A stretch of 61,915 nt of DNA from Actinotignum schaalii (lineage in GTDB: Bacteria > Actinomycetota > Actinomycetes > Actinomycetales > Actinomycetaceae). Numbering within the stretch: the stretch's first letter is position 1; each line of letters opens with the position of its first letter. Made by a program: the position numbers and the translations under genes. This document shows, piece by piece, positions 55,591-61,915 of the stretch. The DNA lies in the NCBI RefSeq assembly GCF_028864145.1, contig NZ_JARBHJ010000007.1, forward strand, positions 1 through 61,915, written 5' to 3'. The notes under the pieces were generated by a model. It did no database searches. It saw nothing but the letters and a program-made list of their open reading frames with translations, and had not been told where the DNA came from.

Positions 55591-57066
55591 CTACGAGCGG
55601 GCGGCGCGGCCCACGGCCGGTACAGCGCGGACTGCGGCCGGTAGGGTACCCGCACCCGCGACCGGGGCGAGATCCGCAGGATGGGAAATATGGCCGGTGA
55701 CCGCGGTGGCGGCGGCCACCAGCGGGGAAACGAGGTGGGTGCGCCCGCCCGGGCCCTGCCGGCCGCGAAAATTACGATTTGACGTCGAGGCGCAGCGCTC
55801 GCCAAATGTGAGCTGGTCAGGATTCATCCCCAGACACATGGAACAGCCCGCATTGCGCCACTCGGCACCGAAAGCCCGGAAAACTTCATCCAGTCCTTCG
55901 GCTTCTGCTTGGAGGCGCACCCGCGCCGAAGCCGGCACGATCATGACGCGCAGGTCTTTGGCTTTGTGGCGCCCGCGCCACACCGCGGCCACCGAGCGCA
56001 GATCTTCAATACGTCCGTTCGTGCACGAACCGATAAAGACGGTATCCACGTGAATATCACGCATGGGCGTGCCCGGCCGCAGATCCATATATGCGAGGGC
56101 TTCACGCGCGGCTTGGCGCTCTTTTTCTTCCGGAAGTGTTTCCGGATAAGGAACGACGCCGGACAGCGGCACCCCTTGTCCAGGATTCGTGCCCCAGGTG
56201 ACAATGGGCTCAATTTCAGAGGCTTCAAGAACAACTTCGGTATCGAAAAGCGCGTCCGGATCGGTGTAGAGAGTGGACCAGTATGCTACCGCGGCATCCC
56301 AGGCATCCTCCCGCGGGGCGTGCGGGCGCCCGCGCACATAATCCACCGTGGTGGCGTCCGGGGCTACCAGCCCGGCGCGCGCCCCAGCCTCAATGGACAT
56401 ATTGCAGATCGTCATACGTGCTTCCATGGACAGTGCCCGGATTGCCTCCCCGCGGTATTCGATAATGTGCCCGGACGCTCCGTTAGTTCCGATCTTGGCG
56501 ATAACAGCGAGGATGATGTCCTTCGCCGTTGTTCCTTCCCGCAGGGTGCCGTTGACGGTAATGGCCATATTTTTGAAACGCTGGAGGGGCAGGGTTTGGG
56601 TGGCGAGGACGTGCTCAACTTCCGAGGTGCCAATACCAATCCCGATGGAGCCGAAAGCACCGTGGGTCGAGGTATGAGAGTCCCCGCACACAATCGTCAT
56701 ACCCGGTTGGGTCAGGCCCAGCTGCGGGCCAACCGCGTGGACAATTCCCTGATCCGCGTGTCCTAGCGAATAAATGGGGATGCCGAACTCCGCGACGTTA
56801 GCACGCAGCGCTTCCACCTGTTTGCGCGAAGTGGTATTCGCGATGGGACGATCAATGTCAATGGTGGGAACGTTGTGGTCCTCCGTGGCAACGGTGCGGT
56901 CCGGGCAGCGCACTGGCCGCCCTTCCAGGCGCAATCCGTCAAAGGCCTGCGGGCTGGTTACTTCGTGGATGAGATGCAGATCAATGTAGAGAAGGTCGGG
57001 CGTTCCTTCCTCGCCACGCCGCACCAGATGGGCATCCCAGATCTTATCCGCGAGTGTGCGCCCCAT
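55591..57066 (-). CDS. leuC: 3-isopropylmalate dehydratase large subunit
   Basis: Aconitase-family large subunit binding a [4Fe-4S] cluster. The cluster Cys residues lie in [14 protein letters not shown] and [13 protein letters not shown]. The N-terminus [14 protein letters not shown] and the [13 protein letters not shown] block are typical. The 491 residues include an Ala/Pro/Arg-rich last ~15 that exceed the family end. ATG with GGAGGAGGGGAGG upstream. It diverges from the IclR regulator gene (~300 nt apart), the arrangement seen for leuCD and its regulator in many actinobacteria. Confidence 0.95.
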   Translation of the reverse strand: MGRTLADKIWDAHLVRRGEEGTPDLLYIDLHLIHEVTSPQAFDGLRLEGRPVRCPDRTVATEDHNVPTIDIDRPIANTTSRKQVEALRANVAEFGIPIYSLGHADQGIVHAVGPQLGLTQPGMTIVCGDSHTSTHGAFGSIGIGIGTSEVEHVLATQTLPLQRFKNMAITVNGTLREGTTAKDIILAVIAKIGTNGASGHIIEYRGEAIRALSMEARMTICNMSIEAGARAGLVAPDATTVDYVRGRPHAPREDAWDAAVAYWSTLYTDPDALFDTEVVLEASEIEPIVTWGTNPGQGVPLSGVVPYPETLPEEKERQAAREALAYMDLRPGTPMRDIHVDTVFIGSCTNGRIEDLRSVAAVWRGRHKAKDLRVMIVPASARVRLQAEAEGLDEVFRAFGAEWRNAGCSMCLGMNPDQLTFGERCASTSNRNFRGRQGPGGRTHLVSPLVAAATAVTGHISHPADLAPVAGAGTLPAAVRAVPAVGRAARS

Positions 57067-57365
57067 CCCGGCCCTCCCCTCCTCCTCGGGTATCTTCCCG
57101 GGTTCTTCTTGCTGTTACTTTTCTGCTTTTCTACTTTTCCAACGGTGATCGGTTGTGGTGGTCCGCGGACCACTGTACCGAACCTAGTCCACATGGCAAG
57201 ATAAAAGTCTCATAATATGGACATTACGCTGCTGTAACGCGGCGGCTCCGGAGTCTCGAAGTGGTCCGGGGAAGTTTTAGCAATGCACGCAGAAGCCACG
57301 GCACTGCGCGCGGCACCACAGTGTGGACATTTGCATCTCACTTATTGAGATGAGAAAATTTCGGT
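57067..57365. promoter_or_regulatory. Divergent leuC / iclR-type regulator control region
   Basis: A 16-bp perfect palindrome GTGGTCCGCGGACCAC lies at 57158-57173. CATCTCA-CTTAT-TGAGATG (57334-57352) is an inverted repeat 14 nt before the regulator's ATG. The word TGTGGAC or TGGACATT recurs at 57187-57193 (inverted), 57218-57225 and 57322-57331. These are candidate binding sites of the adjacent IclR protein; no promoter was assigned with confidence. Confidence 0.55.
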
Positions 57366-58127
57366 ATGGTTGATTCTCCTCACGCTCAGCCTGCGCCCGC
57401 CCCGGAGGGAAGTGGTGTGGGCGTTCTCGATAAGGCTGCCGCCGTGCTCGATGCTCTCGAGGCGGGCCCGCAAACATTAGCGCAACTGGTGACCGCTACC
57501 CATTTAGCACGGCCGACGGCGCATCGACTGGCCGTCGCACTGGAATACCACCGTTTCGTTTCCCGCGATAACGAAGGGCGTTTTTCTTTGGGGCCGCGCC
57601 TGGGTGAACTCTCCTCCGCCACCGGTGAAGACAGACTCATCGCCGCGGCGAATCCCGTGCTTATCGCGCTGCGTGACCATACCGGGGAATCTTCTCAGCT
57701 CTACCGCCGCCAGGGCGACCAGCGCATTTGCGTGGCGAATGCCGAACGAACCATGGGTCTGCGCGATTCCATCCCGGTGGGCGCTTCCCTCTCGATGAAG
57801 GCAGGCTCGGCAGCGCAGGTGTTACTCGCATGGGAGGAGCCCGATCAATTGCATCGCGGTTTGCAGGGCGCTTCCTTTACGGCCACGAATCTTTCCGCGG
57901 TGCGTCGGCGTGGTTGGGCGCAAAGCGTGGGTGAACGCGAAGCCGGTGTGGCTTCTATCTCCGCACCGGTACGCGGGCCGAGCGGCCGGGTTATTGCAGC
58001 GGTATCCATTTCTGGGCCGCTGGAGCGGATGGGCCGCCAGCCCGGGCGGGTACATTCGGCAGCGGTGGTGGCCGCCGCCGGGCGCCTCACCGACGTTCTT
58101 CAAACAACCGAGGGCATTAGCGAGTAG
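57366..58127 (+). CDS. ndgR: IclR-family regulator, NdgR/LtbR-like
   Basis: Winged-helix IclR regulator. The N-terminal helix-turn-helix (LDKAAAVLDALEAGPQTLAQL, then ATHLARPTAHRLAVALEYHRFV) precedes a ligand-binding domain containing GESSQLYRRQGDQRICVANAE and GVASISAPVRGPSGRVIAAVSISGP. 253 residues. The protein and its divergent place beside leuCD match NdgR (Streptomyces) and LtbR (Corynebacterium), which control leucine genes. It converges with the glycosyltransferase gene (7-nt gap). Leader or Shine-Dalgarno not obvious. Confidence 0.85.
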   Translation: MVDSPHAQPAPAPEGSGVGVLDKAAAVLDALEAGPQTLAQLVTATHLARPTAHRLAVALEYHRFVSRDNEGRFSLGPRLGELSSATGEDRLIAAANPVLIALRDHTGESSQLYRRQGDQRICVANAERTMGLRDSIPVGASLSMKAGSAAQVLLAWEEPDQLHRGLQGASFTATNLSAVRRRGWAQSVGEREAGVASISAPVRGPSGRVIAAVSISGPLERMGRQPGRVHSAAVVAAAGRLTDVLQTTEGISE

Positions 58128-58134
58128 TCGAGGA

Positions 58135-59343
58135 CTACCACCCACTACTGTTCCGAATGGCCCGGTCATATTCTGCAAGGACCAAAGGAACCACCTCCTC
58201 CCAACCGTATCCGGGCGCCACGCTCGCATTATGGTGAGCCATGCGGGTGCGCAGCGCGGTATCTTCTACCAGGCGGGCCAACTGCGCGATCATATCCGCA
58301 TCTGTTTCTGCCAGGAGTGCCGAGCGCCCGTCCTCAAGGAAATCATCAGCTCCGGTACCGGCCGGAGAAATAATGGGCAGCCCGGCCGCTCGCGCTTCCA
58401 GGGTGGCAATCCCGAAGGCTTCGCGGCGTGAACTGGTGAGATAAATATCCGCGTGCCGGTAGGCATCCATGAGTCCGGCCCGATCCGTGCGGCCGGGAAG
58501 ATGAAGCCAGCTTCCCCCGGGACCCGGGTTCCCGCGCGAACGCCCGCGCCGTTCCAATTGGGAGCGTAGCGGGCCATCCCCGTAAATGGTGAGGTGGATA
58601 TCCCGCCCGGTAAGCTGGCGTGCTCCGGCCACGCAGTCAATGAGGGCAGCATTGCGTTTACGCGGAGCCAGGCGCCGTGCGGCCACAACCTCCACTGGGA
58701 CACCCGGCCGATTCGCCAGGCCTGGAACCCCGCCAGCACCAGCTACCCCGAGAGTACGTGAGGCAGCCGAAGTACCCCGATGCCCGAGGCGATAGGCAGC
58801 AACCGTGCGCCACTCCCCCAGATCCACACCGTTGGGAATAACTTTTACGTCACCACCCACCGCCCGGTGTACCTGCCCGGCCACCCACGTGGATACCGCG
58901 TTATGGACGACGCCACGCGCGGTAACCCAGCGCAGCGGGGCAAGTAGCTTTTCCACCGGATCCAATACGCAGTGCCAGGTCACAGTAGTGGGGATACCTT
59001 CCGCCGCGGCGATGCGCATGGCCGCCCAGGCAAAAGGCGAAACCACCCCCGCTTGAATATGCACCACATCCGCACCGCGCATGGAAGCACGCAACTGGGC
59101 ACCGTGCCCCGGGGATACCGGGAGATGACCGAAGAGTGCTGAAGTAATGCGCTGGACGGGAATACCCGCCACAATATCCCGATCCGCTGGGATCCCGGGA
59201 TCCGGAGGGGTATCGCGCGGGGTGGCGGTGATAACCAGCACCCGGTGGCCGGCATCCCGCAAGGCTAGGGCAAGATCACGGGTTTGAGCTTCGATCCCGC
59301 CCAGGCGCGGGAGGAAGCAATCCGAGACAAGCGCGATGCGCAT
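58135..59343 (-). CDS. Glycosyltransferase family 4 (GT-B fold)
   Basis: Retaining glycosyltransferase, probably acting on membrane lipid or wall glycans. RIALVSDCFLPRLGGIEAQTRDLA is split: the start RIALVSDCFLPRLGG and following helix are the GT4 N-domain. The C-domain has RLAPRKRNAALIDCVAG, the donor-site YLTSSRREAFGIATLEARAAG (E-x7-E motif) and SPAGTGADDFL. 402 residues. Similar to mannosyltransferases such as PimB/MgtA of actinobacteria; acceptor and donor not established. Monocistronic. Confidence 0.85.
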   Translation of the reverse strand: MRIALVSDCFLPRLGGIEAQTRDLALALRDAGHRVLVITATPRDTPPDPGIPADRDIVAGIPVQRITSALFGHLPVSPGHGAQLRASMRGADVVHIQAGVVSPFAWAAMRIAAAEGIPTTVTWHCVLDPVEKLLAPLRWVTARGVVHNAVSTWVAGQVHRAVGGDVKVIPNGVDLGEWRTVAAYRLGHRGTSAASRTLGVAGAGGVPGLANRPGVPVEVVAARRLAPRKRNAALIDCVAGARQLTGRDIHLTIYGDGPLRSQLERRGRSRGNPGPGGSWLHLPGRTDRAGLMDAYRHADIYLTSSRREAFGIATLEARAAGLPIISPAGTGADDFLEDGRSALLAETDADMIAQLARLVEDTALRTRMAHHNASVAPGYGWEEVVPLVLAEYDRAIRNSSGW

Positions 59344-59493
59344 AAGCCCTCACTTTCTTACGGAAGATACCCCACGGAGGAGTTCCATTGATGGAGCATC
59401 CCACCCCCGGCGGGTAGGTGCGCCGTCGTTCTTTTTCCTAGCGTCAGCTTAGCGCCCGCATCTGACAGAAAAAGCACCCGGAACGGAATGCTC

Positions 59494-59522
59494 TTTGCCT
59501 GGGCGTGCCCGGGCCTTAAACT
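59494..59522 (+). promoter_or_regulatory. Leaderless promoter of def
   Basis: -35 TTTGCC (59494-59499), a 17-nt spacer and -10 TAAACT (59517-59522) lie 5 nt before the def ATG. There is no Shine-Dalgarno sequence, so a transcript starting on or next to ATG is expected. Confidence 0.6.
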
Positions 59523-59527
59523 AAAGC

Positions 59528-60085
59528 ATGGCTATTCTTCCTATCTACATCACCGGCGATCCCGTTCTGCATCGGCCGGCCGAGCCCATTACGGAATTTA
59601 ACGAGGAACTGGCACAGTTGGTCGAAGATATGTATGAGACCACGGTGGCGGCTCCCGGGGTGGGGCTGGCCGGGCCGCAGGTCGGTATTGGCAAACAGAT
59701 TTTTGTGTGGGTCTATGCCGATCAGGATGAGGCTCCCGAGCGCGGCGTCGCTATTAATCCCACGCTGTTTATTGAACCTGTGAATCCGGATGAAGAGCCT
59801 TTCGAAGAAGGGTGCCTGTCCTTCCCCGGCGAACAGTATCCCCTGGCGCGCTCCCCGCGCGCTTTGCTGCGGGCGCAAAACGAAAAGGGCGAGCATTACG
59901 AAATCGAGGCAACCGGGTGGTTCGCGCGCATTCTCCAGCATGAATATGACCACCTCACCGGTCATTTGTACGTGGATCGGCTCACGGGGCGCGAGGAAGC
60001 CGCAGCGAAACGTGCCAAGCGTGAGCACGGCTGGGGCAAAAAGGGGAATACCTGGCTGCCCGGGCGCGACAACCTCGAATACTAG
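59528..60085 (+). CDS. def: Peptide deformylase
   Basis: Removes the formyl group from nascent N-terminal Met. Metal ligands are C96 in EGCLSFPG and H138, H142 in QHEYDHLTGHLYVDR (H138-E139-x-x-H142). GVGLAGPQVGIGKQ is the first family motif. 185 residues with a basic C-terminal tail. No leader. The ChbG-like gene follows after 69 nt. Confidence 0.96.
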   Translation: MAILPIYITGDPVLHRPAEPITEFNEELAQLVEDMYETTVAAPGVGLAGPQVGIGKQIFVWVYADQDEAPERGVAINPTLFIEPVNPDEEPFEEGCLSFPGEQYPLARSPRALLRAQNEKGEHYEIEATGWFARILQHEYDHLTGHLYVDRLTGREEAAAKRAKREHGWGKKGNTWLPGRDNLEY

Positions 60086-60154
60086 CGCTTTCGGTCCCGC
60101 GTAGCCGCCGCGCGGACTCCCATTCATTTTTTGTTCATATTTCGGTAACGTGAG

Positions 60155-61204
60155 ATGGATATTTTTGGCGACATGATTGCATCCCATCCCAGCTCTTCGG
60201 CCCGCACCGTCGCGGTGTGCGCGGATGGGCTGGGGCGCAATCGTGCCCTGAATAACCTCATTATCGAGATGCTCGAACGCGGGCATGCCACCTGTGCAAC
60301 CCTCCTAGTTGCTGCCCCCGCGGCGGATCACGCCCTGCGGGCTTTGGCGGCCGTCGGCATTGATCCGGGGCGGATTTTGCTGGGTTTCGCCATTAGCTCG
60401 CAGGGGCCCGGGGCTCCGTGGCGCGCCGTCGCCGCGCACGCCTCAAGTTTGACGGACCGCGGCGGGCGCTACCTTTCCGCGGAAGAAAGCACCGGTCCCC
60501 CGCAACTCGAGCGTGCAGACATCCTCACGGAATTGGCCGCGCAATTCTCCTGGATGGAGGACCGTGGCTATCGCCCCGCGGGTATTGCTGGCCCCCGCTA
60601 CGGTCGCGATTTTCGCGGGCGCGGCCTGGTTATTGATTGCGCCCTGGAGTTTTGCGGGCGCGTTGGGGTGCCGCTGCGTTACGCGCGCCGGGGTGATCCG
60701 CTCCTGGCCGCTTCGCGGTACCTGGCGGATCTGGGTGCAGGGGCCGGAGAAGGTTCGGCGCGGCACGCGAACTCCGGTACCGATGCGGATGTGGTAGCTG
60801 CGCACGCGCGGCGTGTGGAACGTGCGGATGCTCTTGGGGTACGGCTTCCGGACGACGTCGTTTTCTTCCCACCCGAGTTCCCCGCCGAAAGTTACGGGGA
60901 ATTACGCCATGCCTACCTTTCGGCTTTGGAGGAATGCGCTGGTCCGGCAATCCAGGTGGTATTCACTCCGGCCCGCGAGGATAGCGGAGCCGGGCGCGGG
61001 GAATGGGAAACCCGGCTCATGCGCGATCCGTCATTCTTGCGGGCGGTAGCGCGGGCGCGGTGTGCCGATGTGCAAGGGATATCTACTGTGTCGGCTGGCA
61101 GTAAGGCCACGTTGAAAGTTGTTGAAGGTAAGCTCGTGGCAGCGAGTGACACCAGATTTGACGATGATGTTATGCACAACGTGATTGATGATATGCGTAA
61201 ATAA
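60155..61204 (+). CDS. ChbG/YdjC-family protein lacking metal-site residues
   Basis: Related to the ChbG/HpnK carbohydrate deacetylases. Alignment from memory to E. coli ChbG is clear over the N-terminal 200 residues (VAVCADGLGRNRALNNLIIEM against VNADDFG...N.GIIEA). Yet the metal and catalytic positions differ: A-D-D is A-D24-G25, the GMHF His block is LGFAIS, HLDSHHH is IAGPRYG, and CHP is FTP. So it is probably a pseudoenzyme or has changed chemistry. 349 residues; the C-terminal ~150 have no clear match. ATG choice at 60155 is uncertain; 60173 is an alternative. Confidence 0.65.
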   Translation: MDIFGDMIASHPSSSARTVAVCADGLGRNRALNNLIIEMLERGHATCATLLVAAPAADHALRALAAVGIDPGRILLGFAISSQGPGAPWRAVAAHASSLTDRGGRYLSAEESTGPPQLERADILTELAAQFSWMEDRGYRPAGIAGPRYGRDFRGRGLVIDCALEFCGRVGVPLRYARRGDPLLAASRYLADLGAGAGEGSARHANSGTDADVVAAHARRVERADALGVRLPDDVVFFPPEFPAESYGELRHAYLSALEECAGPAIQVVFTPAREDSGAGRGEWETRLMRDPSFLRAVARARCADVQGISTVSAGSKATLKVVEGKLVAASDTRFDDDVMHNVIDDMRK

Positions 61205-61215
61205 CGCGCTCTTCG

Positions 61216-61283
61216 CGGGTAAGTAGATAGAAATGGTCGCTAACACCCGGACTTTTCCTTGCTACGCCAACAGAAAATTCGGG
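61216..61283 (+). repeat. 68-nt direct repeat, copy 1
   Basis: Aligns without gaps to 61805-61872. About 9 of 68 positions differ and all are transitions (A/G or C/T). Its internal inverted repeat (61245-61256 against 61273-61284) keeps 8 Watson-Crick and 2 wobble pairs of 12. Confidence 0.85.
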
Positions 61284-61804
61284 CCGCCACGCATCGCAGG
61301 CGAATCGTGGGTAGAGGTGTCAAAGTGGGCATCTTGAACCGTATGGGCACACAGTGCGCATTCAGGACGGGGCTGCCGTTGCTGTGACTTTGATTTCGGA
61401 CAAACGCGGCGACCTTCCCGCGAGAACCTTATGGATCTCACCAACTTCAATAGTCACACCAGCACCTGCAGGGGCGGTATGTGTTTTCAGAGCTGTACTG
61501 CACTTGTCGTACATGCGAAGTACATCCCGGAAAAACATACCGTCCTCGCCTGCGCGGCGGTCGGCTAGGCGGGACGGCGAGCCAAAGTGTGAGTCCGGGG
61601 CATCGCCTCCCACAGGATGTGCGTAAGAGACACAAAACCGCCCCGAAACGGTGCTCTCCCGCACATTTTGTTTGCGGGACGCAGTTCACGGTAGTTCCGG
61701 GCCGGATCCAAGCCAACGACACGCCGTCATTAGCAACTATTTTTATCTATTAACCCACTTGTATAGCGCCCTCGGATAATCATGCGGTTCCACCTCCCTG
61801 CATT

Positions 61805-61872
61805 CGGGTAAATAGACAGAAATGGTTGCTAATACCCGGACTTTCCCTTGCTATACCAACAGAAAGTCCGGG
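61805..61872 (+). repeat. 68-nt direct repeat, copy 2
   Basis: Second copy. It contains a perfect 12-bp inverted repeat, ACCCGGACTTTC (61834-61845) with its complement at 61862-61873, around a 16-nt loop. Confidence 0.85.
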
Positions 61873-61899
61873 TTATTGAGCTTTTCGACCTCAATAACC
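61871..61899. terminator. Hairpin directly after repeat copy 2
   Basis: GGTTATTGAG (61871-61880) pairs exactly with CTCAATAACC (61890-61899) around a 9-nt loop. Its first bases overlap the last bases of the 12-bp stem of copy 2, so the two stems cannot both be complete. Confidence 0.55.
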
Positions 61900-61915
61900 T
61901 TGCATGCTTGACAAA

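Larger units (their letters stand above)
61205..61915. other. Gene-free right end of the window
   Basis: About 700 nt with short frames on both strands (the longest ~100 codons), none resembling a known family. Two copies of a 68-nt repeat (61216-61283 and 61805-61872) border a ~520-nt segment. A TTGACA box (61909-61914) begins what may be a promoter beyond the window end. Confidence 0.5.

Noticed and set aside
57217-57237. Mini-ORF reading MDITLL in the leuC/regulator gap, a possible leucine leader peptide
   Set aside because: It lies on the plus strand toward the regulator, not before leuC, has only two Leu codons and no following attenuator stems.
61354-61664. Two ~90-100-codon frames, one on each strand, in the right-end segment
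   Set aside because: They overlap each other, lack ribosome sites and resemble nothing known; neither can be supported as a gene.
1-61915. CRISPR arrays, insertion sequences, prophage genes and rRNA
   Set aside because: No regularly spaced repeat array, transposase, integrase, phage structural gene or rRNA segment was seen on either strand.

Overview
The window is high-GC bacterial DNA with short intergenic gaps, many GTG starts (one likely TTG), 4-nt gene overlaps and several probable leaderless promoters. Gene content and order (sepIVA-like/DUF177/rnc/mutM; rne/rplU/rpmA/obgE/proB; leuCD divergent from an IclR regulator; cydABDC followed by a GAF sensor kinase) point to the Actinomycetota, probably an Actinomycetaceae-type facultative organism. 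The genus cannot be fixed from sequence alone. Almost everything is conserved housekeeping DNA. No prophage, insertion sequence, CRISPR array or rRNA gene was seen. One tRNA, tRNA-Ala(GGC), lies at 20917-20992 on the minus strand.

Layout. 0.1-7.8 kb, minus: proton-translocating transhydrogenase (pntA-pntB), then the competence/replication cluster comEA-comEC-holA. 7.9-20.7 kb, mixed strands: a HerA-like ATPase, a mutarotase-like protein, leuS, a HIT protein, a phosphomannomutase-like HAD enzyme, a DUF4282 membrane protein, NDH-2, a Cof-type HAD phosphatase and a TetR/ABC-2 exporter module. 20.9-33.2 kb, mostly minus: rne, rplU, rpmA, obgE, proB, then (after an interruption by a flavin-monooxygenase-like gene and a plus-strand trxA) proA, nadD, a membrane protein, rsfS, a histidine phosphatase and tRNA-Ala. 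33.7-42.5 kb: cytochrome bd operon cydA-cydB-cydD-cydC with a GAF sensor histidine kinase at its 3' end, and a convergent LuxR-type response regulator. 42.6-48.8 kb, minus: recG, rsmD, coaD, a SepIVA-like protein, DUF177, rnc, mutM. 49-61.9 kb: rpmB (L28), an alcohol dehydrogenase, ddl-thiL, a lipoprotein, murA, leuC-leuD with a divergent IclR regulator, a GT4 glycosyltransferase, def and a ChbG-like protein. The last ~700 bases have no convincing gene and carry a 68-nt imperfect direct repeat.

The clearest functional theme is redox and respiration: transhydrogenase, NDH-2 and cytochrome bd with its CydDC assembly exporter and an attached two-component system. A second is translation and ribosome biogenesis (leuS, RNase E/G, L21, L27, L28, ObgE, RsfS, RNase III, RsmD, deformylase, tRNA-Ala). 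A third is amino acid and cell wall synthesis (proBA, leuCD, murA, ddl).

Points most worth a second look: interleaved repeats plus a TGTG-N8-CACA box upstream of cydA; a C-homopolymer tract between cydB and cydD; a 260-nt out-of-frame overlap of comEC with holA; a ChbG/YdjC-family protein that lacks the expected metal-site residues; and the structured 68-nt repeats at the right end.
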